42,920 nt of DNA from the NCBI GenBank assembly GCA_002378565.1, contig DFSH01000022.1, forward strand, positions 1-42,920. The letters run 5' to 3'. Below, in pieces: positions 18,955-27,823 of this stretch. The position numbers and the translations under genes were made by a program. This DNA is from Flavobacteriales bacterium UBA3442. GTDB taxonomy: Bacteria > Bacteroidota > Bacteroidia > Flavobacteriales > Schleiferiaceae. Numbering within the stretch: position 1 is the stretch's first letter; the number at the start of each line of letters is the position of its first letter. Below the pieces are notes generated by a model. That model made no database searches, was not told the DNA's origin, and saw nothing but the letters and a program-made list of their open reading frames with translations.

Positions 18955-18962
18955 CAAATATA
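18955..18962 (-). promoter_or_regulatory. -7 element (TATATTTG) abutting queA
   Basis: The minus strand reads TATATTTG, a full TAnnTTTG match, ending 6 bases before the queA ATG. Initiation about 5-7 bases downstream would place the first transcribed base at or beside the start codon, so the queA mRNA may be leaderless. No clear -33 element was found. Confidence 0.45.
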
Positions 18963-19085
18963 CATTTTCACATAGGGCCTTGTCAAGTCCTGTGACATAA
19001 AATCTCAATTCCGCTCTGATGTTTTATCGCTAACAATCAATGACATCAAGCCCTGCAGCAATTATGAAAAATTTGCTATTTTTCC

Positions 19086-19826
19086 TTATTCTTCTGAAAT
19101 ATGGCCCGGATGCACAGCTTCCCAGGCTGCATCCAGGTCGTGGCATGCATGCAAATGGTGCGAACCAACCTGTGTCCTTACCAAACCACTGAGGTAAGCT
19201 CCACAGCCAAGGGATTGACCCATATCATGAGCCAGGCTGCGGATGTAGGTTCCTTTGCTGCACAGGATGTCTAACTGCCACACATCAGGCTGTATGGCTT
19301 GAATGGACAAGGCGTGGATGACAACTTCTCTTGCTTTGATATCAACAGCAACACCTTTTCTTGCCAAATGGTAGGCGCGCTTCCCTTCGATCTTGACAGC
19401 AGAGAATATGGGTGGTTTCTGGCTAATCAGACCTGAGAATTGTTCAATCAATGCAAGGCGCAATTCATCGGTTAATTCAGGTATGGCAGAACCCGTGGGT
19501 TCGATGTCTGATTCTGCGTCATAGGATGCCGTGATTGCACCCAGTGTCAACACTGCCTGGTAGCCTTTTTCACTGTCAACGTATTGCTGAATGCCCTTGG
19601 TCGCCCTGCCAACACAAAGGACCAAAACGCCAGTTGCTAAAGGATCCAGAGTGCCTGCGTGACCTATTTTTAACTTCTTGAGATTATAGCGTCGCTGGAA
19701 TGCGCCACGCATTCTCCTGACCACGTGGAAGGATGTCATGCCTAGTGGCTTATCAATGGCCAGCGTGAGGCCTTGTTGCACCAAAGTCTCTGCGTCTGCT
19801 GGAAGATTCAGATCAACAGTTGCCAT
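19086..19826 (-). CDS. truB: TruB, tRNA pseudouridine-55 synthase
   Basis: A 246-residue enzyme forming pseudouridine 55 in the T-loop of tRNAs. The N-terminal DKPLGMTSF and the catalytic motif GHAGTLDPLATGVL carry the essential aspartate. The later segments PPIFSAVKIEGKRAYHLAR and CSKGTYIRSLAHDMG are also family features. The frame extends to 19862, but the ATG at 19826 (MATVDLNLPA) fits. It overlaps the uppP stop by 19 bp. It belongs to the ftsX-DUF3098-uppP-truB-queA run common in Bacteroidota. Confidence 0.94.
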   Translation of the reverse strand: MATVDLNLPADAETLVQQGLTLAIDKPLGMTSFHVVRRMRGAFQRRYNLKKLKIGHAGTLDPLATGVLVLCVGRATKGIQQYVDSEKGYQAVLTLGAITASYDAESDIEPTGSAIPELTDELRLALIEQFSGLISQKPPIFSAVKIEGKRAYHLARKGVAVDIKAREVVIHALSIQAIQPDVWQLDILCSKGTYIRSLAHDMGQSLGCGAYLSGLVRTQVGSHHLHACHDLDAAWEAVHPGHISEE

Positions 19827-20605
19827 GAAAAGGAAAGACCTGCAATCAGAAAACAATACCAAGCAAAATCGGACAATCGTGCCCGTTTCACCCGCTCAAT
19901 CATGAATCGGCAAGCAAAGACGCCAACAATGAATGCCACAGCAAAGCCTACCATCAAGGGAAGCAGGGCCACATCGCCCGAATAAGAACCCACAGCCATG
20001 GAGCGTATGTCAATCAACATTTTTCCGAGAATCAAGGGCACGACCATCAAGAAACTGAACCGTGCAGCCTTGGATCGATCCACGCCAAGCAACACGCTGG
20101 TTGCAATGGTTGCGCCTGAACGGGAAATGCCCGGAAGCATCGCTATAGCCTGTGCAATGCCAATGAGCGCTGCTTGGCCTGGTCCCACAGACCGCTTGGT
20201 GTTCTTAGCCCGATCAGCCAACAACAATAGAAATCCCGTGATCATAAGCATGCTTGCCACAAAATTCACGGAACCTGAAAACAAACGATCCAATTCATCT
20301 TCATAGGCAAGGCCAACAAAGACAGCAGGAATCATGGACAAGATGATGGCAAGGGCAAACTTCAAGCTATCCGAATCCCCTTGAACCAGGCCGATGAGTA
20401 TGGCCGCAATGTCCTTGCGAAAAACCATGATGGTGGCCAGTGCCGTTGCAGCATGCAGTACAATGGTGAAGTGCAGACCTGCCTCTGTCAATGCCTCATC
20501 ACCCAAAAGGGCTTTAGCTAGTTCCAAATGGCCCGACGAACTGACAGGCAAGAATTCTGTTAGGCCCTGAATCAGGCCCATCAATGCAGCGACCCAAAGG
20601 CTCAT
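19808..20605 (-). CDS. uppP: UppP, undecaprenyl-diphosphate phosphatase
   Basis: A 265-residue multi-pass membrane protein that recycles undecaprenyl pyrophosphate for peptidoglycan synthesis. The substrate-binding and catalytic motifs are visible: LTEFLPVSSSGHLEL near the N-terminus and PGISRSGATIATS at about residue 155. About eight hydrophobic segments follow the family layout. Loss of this activity gives bacitracin sensitivity. It overlaps the DUF3098 gene by 4 bp (ATGA), and its 3' end overlaps truB. Confidence 0.95.
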   Translation of the reverse strand: MSLWVAALMGLIQGLTEFLPVSSSGHLELAKALLGDEALTEAGLHFTIVLHAATALATIMVFRKDIAAILIGLVQGDSDSLKFALAIILSMIPAVFVGLAYEDELDRLFSGSVNFVASMLMITGFLLLLADRAKNTKRSVGPGQAALIGIAQAIAMLPGISRSGATIATSVLLGVDRSKAARFSFLMVVPLILGKMLIDIRSMAVGSYSGDVALLPLMVGFAVAFIVGVFACRFMIERVKRARLSDFAWYCFLIAGLSFSWQLLI

Positions 20606-20826
20606 TTTGGCCTATGGAGAATAGCGAAAACTTCAATGACCAGGCCAATGACAACCAACAAAGGCGCCAATTGGATGCGCAGAGAACTGAACAGTTCAGG
20701 GTTGTACACTGAGGGATCTTCTGATCCACCCCCTGTCATAAGTATGAACCCTACCATCATGAATGCCAAGCCGGTAAACAGGAGGATGTAATTTTTTTTG
20801 CCAAAAAGGAAATGGTTGTCGCTCAT
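20602..20826 (-). CDS. DUF3098 small membrane protein
   Basis: A 74-residue protein with two transmembrane helices (YILLFTGLAFMMVGFILM and LAPLLVVIGLVIEVFAIL) joined by a short loop (GGGSEDPSVYNPELFSS). Its size, the FFGKKNY-like N-terminus (FLFGKKNY), and its place between ftsX and uppP match DUF3098, a Bacteroidota family of unknown function. It overlaps both neighbours by 4 bp (ATGA), so translation is coupled and a stoichiometric partnership with FtsX is possible. That partnership is inference. Confidence 0.85.
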   Translation of the reverse strand: MSDNHFLFGKKNYILLFTGLAFMMVGFILMTGGGSEDPSVYNPELFSSLRIQLAPLLVVIGLVIEVFAILHRPK

Positions 20827-21713
20827 CGTTCGTAGAGTTTGTTGGTATTAAGTGCCAGGTAACGGTTCACAGCTGCCGCAGTGGACCCGGTGGTTATCAA
20901 GGTGCCAATCAAGAGCATGCCTCCGGACATCATAGCCCACAAGGACCATGGCAAGGTATGTGAGATAGCTGGCAAGTACTCGGATGCAATGACAAAGGTC
21001 AATGCCAACAAGAGAGAGCCAACGATGGCGCCAAACAGGCCCAATCGCAAGCCTTGAGCCATGAATGGTCGGTGGATAAAGGCCCGTGTGGCGCCGACCA
21101 ATTGCATGGTCTTGATCGTGAATCGTTTGGCATAAATAGACAGCCGAATGCTGCTATTGATCAAGGCCATGGAAATCAACAACAATCCAGCCACAATGGC
21201 AAACATGATGGTGGTGATGCGTCCGACGTTTTGGTGAATCAAGGACACCAAGTCACGGTCATAGATCATGTCCTCTACAATGCTTTCGCGCGACAAGCGA
21301 GCTTCAAGTGCCGTCAATTGTTCAGGACTGACAAATTCTGAACGCAATTTCATGTCCAAGGCATCACTGAAGGGGTTCACGCCCAAAATATCTTGAATGA
21401 AATCCTCCCCCAACTCCGCAGTGAAGGTTTCCGCAGCGACTTCTTTGGAGACAAAGACCATGCTTCGAACCTCAGGAGACTGTGCCCACTTACTTTGAAG
21501 GGCATCAATTTGAGATTGGCTTGCAGAGGATTTTAAAAAGAGTGTGAAGGTGAAGTTTTCCTTCAAATCCTCAGTTAAACTGCGGGCTTGATGGATCAGC
21601 GTTCCGGCGATGCCTAGAAGAAAAAGGACCAGTCCAATGCTGATAATCACAGAAAAATAAGAGGCTCTTAGCCTCCTGCGATTAAAATTGTCTTCCCCCC
21701 TGGATTTTCCCAT
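20823..21713 (-). CDS. ftsX: FtsX-like permease of the cell-division ABC system
   Basis: A 296-residue protein. A first transmembrane helix (SVIISIGLVLFLLGIAGTL) is followed by a periplasmic domain, residues of about 45-160 (FTFTLFLKSSASQSQIDALQ, ...SPEVRSMVFVSKEVAAE), and a C-terminal FtsX helical bundle (ITTIMFAIVAGLLLISMAL, LGLFGAIVGSLLLALTF, SLWAMMSGGMLLIGTLI). With FtsE it controls amidase activity at the septum. FtsE is not in this window. The ATG at 21713 is preceded 4 bases upstream by a perfect -7 element. leuS starts divergently 45 bp away. Confidence 0.92.
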   Translation of the reverse strand: MGKSRGEDNFNRRRLRASYFSVIISIGLVLFLLGIAGTLIHQARSLTEDLKENFTFTLFLKSSASQSQIDALQSKWAQSPEVRSMVFVSKEVAAETFTAELGEDFIQDILGVNPFSDALDMKLRSEFVSPEQLTALEARLSRESIVEDMIYDRDLVSLIHQNVGRITTIMFAIVAGLLLISMALINSSIRLSIYAKRFTIKTMQLVGATRAFIHRPFMAQGLRLGLFGAIVGSLLLALTFVIASEYLPAISHTLPWSLWAMMSGGMLLIGTLITTGSTAAAVNRYLALNTNKLYER

Positions 21714-21717
21714 GCCA

Positions 21718-21725
21718 CAAATCTA
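21718..21725 (-). promoter_or_regulatory. -7 element (TAGATTTG) abutting ftsX
   Basis: The minus strand reads TAGATTTG, a full match to TAnnTTTG. Only four bases (TGGC) separate it from the ftsX ATG. Transcription would begin at or just inside the start codon, so a leaderless message is likely if this is the promoter in use. Confidence 0.45.
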
Positions 21726-21745
21726 ACTCAAACAAGCCATTACCC

Positions 21746-21753
21746 TACTTTTG
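21746..21753 (+). promoter_or_regulatory. -7 element (TACTTTTG) abutting leuS
   Basis: TACTTTTG matches TAnnTTTG and is followed by TACTC and then the leuS ATG at 21759, a gap of 5 bases. It faces the ftsX element across only 20 bases, so the two divergent promoters could compete. A leaderless leuS mRNA is predicted. Confidence 0.45.
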
Positions 21754-21758
21754 TACTC

Positions 21759-24482
21759 ATGGAATACCGGCCTTCTGACATTGAACCCAAATGGCAAGCA
21801 CATTGGCGTGAGCAATCTATCTATGCGGCGAAGTTCCCATCTGACAAACCCAAATACTATGTGCTAGACATGTTCCCCTACCCTTCAGGTGCGGGGCTTC
21901 ACGTAGGCCACCCCCTGGGGTACATCGCCTCTGACATTGTCGCACGCTACAAACGACACAAGGGGTTCAACGTCTTGCACCCCATGGGATTTGATGCCTT
22001 TGGCCTTCCTGCAGAGCAGTACGCTATCCAAACTGGGCAACACCCAGCAAGCACCACTGAAGCCAACATAGACCGCTACATCAAGCAGCTCAACCGAATC
22101 GGCTTCAGCTTTGATTGGGCTGGCGACATGCGAACATGCGAGCCTGACTACTACCGTTGGACCCAGTGGATTTTCTTGGAATTATTTGACTCATGGTACA
22201 ACCTAAGCAGCGGCAAGGCAGAGCCGATCAGCAGCTTGACTGATCACTTATCAACCCAAGGCTCCGAAGGGTTGAAAGCCCATGTGACCGATCACATTCA
22301 GCCCTGCAGTGCCAGCCAATGGGCCGCTTTCAGCCCCAAGGAAAGCGAAGCCTATTTGCAGCAATTTCGATTGGCCTACCGCAGCGAAAGCACCGTGAAC
22401 TGGTGCCCAAAATTGGGCACCGTTTTAGCCAATGACGAAGTGGTCAACGGCCTGTCTGAACGCGGGGGATTCCCCGTCATGCAGAAGCCCATGTTGCAAT
22501 GGAGTTTACGAATTTCAGCCTATGCACAACGCTTGCTTGACGGCTTGGAAGGCTTGGATTGGTCTCACAGCATCAAGGAAACGCAACGGCACTGGATCGG
22601 TCGATCTGAAGGCGCCAGCATGGGATTTGACATTGAAGGTCATCCACAGCAATTGGCCATCTTCACCACACGACCAGACACCCTGTTTGGGGTGAGCTTC
22701 ATGGTGTTGGCACCCGAACATTCGCTGGTGAAATCTCTCACCACTGCTGCAGAGCGATCCGCAGTGGACGCCTACATTGATCAGGCCAGCAAGCGTTCTG
22801 AGCGCGAGCGCATGATGGACAACAAATCTGTCAGCGGAGCCTTCACTGGGGCTTATGCCATTCACCCTTTCACCAAGGAGAAATTGCCCATTTGGATCAG
22901 TGATTATGTCCTGGCATCCTATGGTTCCGGCGCCATCATGGCCGTACCCGCTCATGACGAAAGAGACCACGCCTTCGCTAGCTTTTTCAAGCTGCCCATT
23001 CGCCAGGTGATCGATCCAGACCGCTCAATCATGGTTGAATCAGACTTCCTCAACGGACTGACTGTTGAGGATGCCATAAAGGCATCAATCGACCGCATTG
23101 CAAAGGATCAACGCGGGGATCGAAAGGTGCAATACCGCTTGCGCGATGCCGTTTTTGGTCGCCAGCGCTATTGGGGCGAACCCATTCCTGTTGTGTACCG
23201 AGATGGTGTGCCTGAGGCACTCTCCACAGAAGAATTACCCTTGGTGTTGCCAGCGGTCGATGCCTATTTACCCACAGAGTCAGGCGAACCACCCCTTGCC
23301 CGAGCCAGTGATTGGACCAGCGCTGAAGGCTTGCCCATTGAAACAAGTACCATGCCCGGGTGGGCCGCCAGCTCATGGTACTTCCTTCGCTACATGGACC
23401 CCAACAATGACAAGACTTTTGCTGCAAAAGAAGCCATGGATTACTGGGGGCAAGTCGACTTGTATGTCGGCGGCAGCGAGCATGCCACAGGGCACTTACT
23501 CTATGCCCGATTCTTTGGACATTTCCTCAATGATCGTCAACACATTCCCTTTCCAGAGCCCTTCAAGCACATGGTAAATCAAGGCATGATTCAAGGCATC
23601 AGCGGCTTTGTTCATCGTGAAGAAGGAAGCAACATCTATTTGAGCAAAGCATTGGCTAAGGGTCGGAAAACCCAAAAGATTCATGTGGACATCAGCTTGC
23701 TTGACAAGCATGACGCCATTGATTTGGACCGTTTCAGAGCATGGCTTCCCGACCATGCAGATGTGGTATTTGAACCCGCCAATGGACCCATCATCGTGGA
23801 GCGAGAGGTGGAGAAAATGTCAAAATCAAAATACAATGTGGTCAATCCCGATCACATCATCGATGAACATGGGGCCGATGCATTGCGCCTGTTTGAAATG
23901 TTTTTAGGGCCCATTCAACAATCCAAGCCATGGGACACCAAAGGTTTATCTGGTGTGACAAGCTTTCTTCGCAAAGTGATGCGATTGATGGATCGCGTGG
24001 AAGACATTGAAGGAAGCAAGGATGAGCAACGCGTGTTGCATGTGTTGATGGACAAGGTTGAAAGGGACATTGAGTCTCTGTCACTGAACACATCGGTTTC
24101 TGCCATGATGATTGCCGTCAACCAATGGTCGGAGATGCCTAAGCTGTCAAAGGCAAGCATGAAGGACTTTGCCATCATTCTCTCACCATTTGCCCCGCAT
24201 GTCGCAGAGGAAATATGGCAATTACTCGACGGAAGCGAGAGCATCACCCTTGTACCCTACCCAAAGCTTAACAAAGCCATGCTTGTCAATGATGAGATCA
24301 CTTACCCCGTTCAATTCAATGGCAAAACCCGATTCATGCTGACTGTTGCCGCGTCGGCTGACAAAGCAGCGATTGAGGCAATGGTGATGGCGGATGAGCG
24401 CAGTGTCAAATACGTCGCTGACAAGACCGTCAGAAAAGTCATTGTAGTGTCTCAGCGCATCGTCAATGTTGTACTCAGCTAG
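21759..24482 (+). CDS. leuS: Leucyl-tRNA synthetase
   Basis: A 907-residue class I aminoacyl-tRNA synthetase charging tRNA-Leu. The HIGH motif is HVGH (residues 48-51) within PYPSGAGLHVGHPLGY. The CP1 editing domain has FTTRPDTLFG, and the KMSKS loop is KMSKS at 686-690. A Bacteroidota-style insertion (KALAKGRKTQKIHVDISLLD) comes just before the loop. The C-terminal domain ends VRKVIVVSQRIVNVVLS. It is full length and intact. The stop lies 3 bp from the convergent M23 gene, with no terminator between them. Confidence 0.96.
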   Translation: MEYRPSDIEPKWQAHWREQSIYAAKFPSDKPKYYVLDMFPYPSGAGLHVGHPLGYIASDIVARYKRHKGFNVLHPMGFDAFGLPAEQYAIQTGQHPASTTEANIDRYIKQLNRIGFSFDWAGDMRTCEPDYYRWTQWIFLELFDSWYNLSSGKAEPISSLTDHLSTQGSEGLKAHVTDHIQPCSASQWAAFSPKESEAYLQQFRLAYRSESTVNWCPKLGTVLANDEVVNGLSERGGFPVMQKPMLQWSLRISAYAQRLLDGLEGLDWSHSIKETQRHWIGRSEGASMGFDIEGHPQQLAIFTTRPDTLFGVSFMVLAPEHSLVKSLTTAAERSAVDAYIDQASKRSERERMMDNKSVSGAFTGAYAIHPFTKEKLPIWISDYVLASYGSGAIMAVPAHDERDHAFASFFKLPIRQVIDPDRSIMVESDFLNGLTVEDAIKASIDRIAKDQRGDRKVQYRLRDAVFGRQRYWGEPIPVVYRDGVPEALSTEELPLVLPAVDAYLPTESGEPPLARASDWTSAEGLPIETSTMPGWAASSWYFLRYMDPNNDKTFAAKEAMDYWGQVDLYVGGSEHATGHLLYARFFGHFLNDRQHIPFPEPFKHMVNQGMIQGISGFVHREEGSNIYLSKALAKGRKTQKIHVDISLLDKHDAIDLDRFRAWLPDHADVVFEPANGPIIVEREVEKMSKSKYNVVNPDHIIDEHGADALRLFEMFLGPIQQSKPWDTKGLSGVTSFLRKVMRLMDRVEDIEGSKDEQRVLHVLMDKVERDIESLSLNTSVSAMMIAVNQWSEMPKLSKASMKDFAIILSPFAPHVAEEIWQLLDGSESITLVPYPKLNKAMLVNDEITYPVQFNGKTRFMLTVAASADKAAIEAMVMADERSVKYVADKTVRKVIVVSQRIVNVVLS

Positions 24483-24485
24483 GGT

Positions 24486-25769
24486 TTAGCCTTCCGCCGA
24501 CAAGGCTTCCAATTGAGCCCTGATTGCAACAATGGAAGACAAGAAATTGCTCATTTCAGTTTTGGGGAGCGATTCTGTCTTGGGTAAATCTTGTTTGAGG
24601 GCATCCACCTGGACACCATTTTTCCAAAAACGGTAGCAGACATGCGGGCCCGTGGCCAATCCCGTGGCACCAACATAGCCAATCACCTCACCTTGCTCCA
24701 CCCAGACGCCAGGCTTGATACCACGTTTGATCCGGGACATGTGCAAATATTGCGTGGTGTAGGTGCCATTGTGCTTGACTTTCACGTAGTTACCATTGGC
24801 GCTAGTGTAGCGAGCCGCGATGATACGACCCTTCGCCGTGGACAAAATGGGGGTGCCCTTTGGGGCAGCGTAATCCGTGCCCAGGTGAGCCTTCCATCGC
24901 CGTTGCACCGGATGGAATCGCTTCATGGTGTAGCGAGACGAGATGCGACCAAATTCCAATGGCGCACGCAAGAAAGCCCGCCTCAATGACTCACCCTCAA
25001 GGTCGTAGTAATCCCTGACATTGACTGAAGCATTGTCGTAATAGTAGGCGTACAATGCCTTGCCAGCATGCACAAATCGAACGGCCAGGATGTTCCCTGT
25101 TCTCACGAAAACTGTGTCATCTACAAAGTGCTCCTCAAAGATCATTTCAAAGCGATCACCCTTCTGCAATCGGAAAAAATCGATCGTCCAGGCATAGATT
25201 TCCGACATCCGAATGGCTACTGCAGGTGACACATCTTGGGATTCAAGGGTCTGGTACAATGAGCTTGTCACAACGCCTGTCACCTCCCTTTCTTTGATTG
25301 TGACTGGTCGTTCCACCGATCTCACAAACAGCGAATCTCTCAAGCCAAAAACCACATAGGATGTTTTGGATGATTCGTAGACAAAATAATCAGCCCGCCC
25401 CAAGGAGTCCTTGGTTGAAAAGACCCAGTAAACATCGCCTGCTCGCCAACGGCGGGGATCAAAGTGCTCTTTGCCCTTTTCTAGCAGCGTTGAAATACTG
25501 GGGTAGTCTACACCCAGCCTGTCCAAGACAGAACCAAAAGCCTGTCCGGATTTCACGACGAATCGTTTGGGTTGGTGGTTAGCTAAAGAAATCCCATACA
25601 TGATTCCTGGGTCCACTGCTTCGCTGTCAGAGCGGCTGCCCATGACATCGTCGCCAACAAGCGGTGACAGCAAAGACCACAACAGCCAGATAACAAGCAA
25701 GGCAAGACCACAAACGATGGCGAGTGCCTTGGGCTTGACTTTTCTACGAGGAGACTGAGGGCTTTCCAT
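24486..25769 (-). CDS. M23 (LytM/MepM-like) metallopeptidase with an altered HxH motif
   Basis: A 427-residue envelope protein. It has a single N-terminal transmembrane anchor (LAIVCGLALLVIWLLWSLL), an OapA/LysM-like middle region (VVKSGQAFGSVLDRLGV) and an M23 domain from about residue 285. His295 and Asp299 of HxxxD (HLGTD) and His343 (YLHMS) are present. In the last motif the usual HxH is HxC (His376, Cys378 in GPHVCYRF). Cysteine could serve as a zinc ligand, so activity is likely but unproven. It probably cuts peptidoglycan cross-links or regulates such an enzyme. The gene reads towards leuS. Confidence 0.87.
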   Translation of the reverse strand: MESPQSPRRKVKPKALAIVCGLALLVIWLLWSLLSPLVGDDVMGSRSDSEAVDPGIMYGISLANHQPKRFVVKSGQAFGSVLDRLGVDYPSISTLLEKGKEHFDPRRWRAGDVYWVFSTKDSLGRADYFVYESSKTSYVVFGLRDSLFVRSVERPVTIKEREVTGVVTSSLYQTLESQDVSPAVAIRMSEIYAWTIDFFRLQKGDRFEMIFEEHFVDDTVFVRTGNILAVRFVHAGKALYAYYYDNASVNVRDYYDLEGESLRRAFLRAPLEFGRISSRYTMKRFHPVQRRWKAHLGTDYAAPKGTPILSTAKGRIIAARYTSANGNYVKVKHNGTYTTQYLHMSRIKRGIKPGVWVEQGEVIGYVGATGLATGPHVCYRFWKNGVQVDALKQDLPKTESLPKTEMSNFLSSIVAIRAQLEALSAEG

Positions 25770-25817
25770 GCATGCGAATTTAATGGCTATTCACAACCCA
25801 ACCACATCCTGATTCAC

Positions 25818-26765
25818 TCACTTATTGACAGATGGCTTGGATGGCAGGGTTCCCCATGCATCTTTCTCTGTCTGAGTCCACATGTGTGGGAAGAAAATAC
25901 GAAGCTGCATGCGAGGTGGCAGGTACTTCTGCCAATTGGTTCCGCCCGTTGCACGCACATCAGCAGGTTTTTTTGCCAAATACCTCACGGCACTTTTGTA
26001 ATGGGATAGTGGCCACAGCACATTGACATGACGATCAAAAGCCCTTGCTTGCTCACGCAGACCCTCGGTCATTTTCCCTGCTTCAGTTAAATCTGCCATG
26101 CGGTGGCTGACGGTGCGGCCTGCCCATTGACTGGCTTGCGCTTGAAAGCCTGCCGCGTACTTCTCCTCAAATTGAATCAAGGTCAAGGTTTTCTCTCCTG
26201 TTGCTGCAATGGTTGCACCGGACTGCCAGTACAATTTCTTGAACAAGGTGGTCACATCCTTTTCTTCTGCCATCTCCTGACGGTGATCGATGTGCACCAA
26301 CTGATTCAAGGGCGCACAGGCCATTTCAATCATTCGGTACTGTGCCGATTGAAACCCGCTTGCTGGCAACAACGCCATGCGGAATTTCAAGAACTGCTTT
26401 CGGTCCATGCCATCAACCATGATGCTGAAACTGTTGTCCAGGGCCTTAAAATAGGTATTGCAACGGCGAAGGCGTTCTTCCATCAAGGTAGCGTCCATGC
26501 CCTCAGACTCAATGACATCCTTCAGCTCATGCAAGCACAGCTTGAAGTACAATTCCGTGATCTGGTGGTACATGATGAAAATCGGCTCATCATGGTGTTT
26601 GGTGCGGGGGCTTTGCAAGCTCAACAAGGTATCCAAGTGGATGTAATCCCAATACTTGAGGTAGTCGGTTTCGACCAAGCCATCGAGGTAATCCAACAAG
26701 GCCTGCCCTGAAACAGCGTACTTGGCCTCCAAGGCATCGATACGGGTTTTCAATTCTGATTCCAT
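25818..26765 (-). CDS. kynA: Tryptophan 2,3-dioxygenase
   Basis: A 315-residue haem enzyme that opens the indole ring of tryptophan to N-formylkynurenine, the first step of the kynurenine route. The family signature is clear: YWDYIHLDTLLSLQ, then FIMYHQITELYFKLCLHEL with the distal His. Later come FRMALLPASGFQSAQYRMIE and the C-terminal GGTNWQKYLPPRMQL. The length is close to that of bacterial homologues. It starts 17 bp after the histidine kinase stop and is likely on the same message. No other kynurenine-pathway gene is in the window. Confidence 0.94.
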   Translation of the reverse strand: MESELKTRIDALEAKYAVSGQALLDYLDGLVETDYLKYWDYIHLDTLLSLQSPRTKHHDEPIFIMYHQITELYFKLCLHELKDVIESEGMDATLMEERLRRCNTYFKALDNSFSIMVDGMDRKQFLKFRMALLPASGFQSAQYRMIEMACAPLNQLVHIDHRQEMAEEKDVTTLFKKLYWQSGATIAATGEKTLTLIQFEEKYAAGFQAQASQWAGRTVSHRMADLTEAGKMTEGLREQARAFDRHVNVLWPLSHYKSAVRYLAKKPADVRATGGTNWQKYLPPRMQLRIFFPHMWTQTEKDAWGTLPSKPSVNK

Positions 26766-26782
26766 GGGGTGAAATTAGGTGA

Positions 26783-27823
26783 TTAGGCCTTAGGTACCCC
26801 ATAAATGAAGGTGCTGCCATGCCCCAATTCGGCGGCAACGGTGATGGATTGATCATGGGCTTCAACAATGTGCTTGGCAATGGCCAGACCCAGACCTGTT
26901 CCAGACACCTGCTTTCCATGCACCCTTGCACGATCTGCACGGTAAAAGCGCTCAAATATCCGTGTGATGTCATCCTGTGCGATACCTATTCCATTGTCCT
27001 TGACCACCAAATCCAAGCGGTTGGCTTGATCGATCAATTGGATATGCAATTCAGGCTTGTTTTCTGAAGCGTACTTGATGGCATTGCTGATCAGGTTTAA
27101 CAAGACCTGTTCCATGCGCTGCTTGTCTGCCATAACCCTGTCATCAAGGGTGTCAGGCAAGGTCAAATGAACCTGAATGCCTGCGTGTTCTAATCGGTCT
27201 TCCATTTGCTCCATGGCATCAAGCACTTGTTGCTTGAGTCCATAGGGCGACTGCTCCAAGGTCAGCTTGCCTGATTCCAAGTGAGCCAATACATCCATGT
27301 CACGCAGCAAGCGGATCATCCGATCCACATTGCGGCTAGCCTTTTTGAAAAAGCGTTCCCGCTGTGCGGCATCTTCTACCCCATCCATGAGGGTCAGCAA
27401 GTACCCCTGAATATTAAACACCGGGTTTTTCATCTCATGGGACAGGTTGGCGATAAACTCCCGTCGAATAGTGTCCTGTGCGCGGAGGCTTGTCATTTCC
27501 ACAGCAGCCCGCCTGACCCACATGGTTACTTCCATGTCTACCCGACCCAGCTCCTTGGCATCTTGAAGCATGTCATCCCGGTATTTTTCCGGATTGTTCA
27601 ATGCCTTGTAAATCCGGGTGAGCTTCACGTGCATGAATTGCTTGATCATGGATTCTGCAATCACTGCTGTCACTATACCTGACCCTACAGCAAACAGCAT
27701 CAAGTTGACTGCTTGAGGGGTTTGACCTTGCAGCCAGAACACCAGATACATGGACAAGCCGTTTGTCAGACCTACAATCAGACCAATAACGCTAGCTATT
27801 CGGCGAGGGTTTTTGAACATCAT
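26783..27823 (-). CDS. PhoR-like sensor histidine kinase
   Basis: A 346-residue membrane kinase. Two N-terminal helices (IASVIGLIVGLTNGLSMYLVF and VNLMLFAVGSGIVTAVIAE) leave almost no periplasmic sensor. A coiled linker leads to the DHp domain with the H-box FIANLSHEMKNPVFNIQ, where the usual HExKTP is HEMKNP. The ATPase domain has NLISNAIKYA, DNGIGI, FERFYRAD and GTGLGLAIAKHI. It overlaps the response regulator by 4 bp (ATGA), so the two form a pair. The lack of a sensor domain suggests it reads the membrane or a partner protein, as PhoR does. The signal is not known. Confidence 0.92.
   Translation of the reverse strand: MMFKNPRRIASVIGLIVGLTNGLSMYLVFWLQGQTPQAVNLMLFAVGSGIVTAVIAESMIKQFMHVKLTRIYKALNNPEKYRDDMLQDAKELGRVDMEVTMWVRRAAVEMTSLRAQDTIRREFIANLSHEMKNPVFNIQGYLLTLMDGVEDAAQRERFFKKASRNVDRMIRLLRDMDVLAHLESGKLTLEQSPYGLKQQVLDAMEQMEDRLEHAGIQVHLTLPDTLDDRVMADKQRMEQVLLNLISNAIKYASENKPELHIQLIDQANRLDLVVKDNGIGIAQDDITRIFERFYRADRARVHGKQVSGTGLGLAIAKHIVEAHDQSITVAAELGHGSTFIYGVPKA

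Noticed and set aside
26103..26711. 202-codon open frame on the plus strand, antisense to tryptophan dioxygenase
   Set aside because: The dioxygenase frame has many conserved motifs; this one has none and is a shadow.
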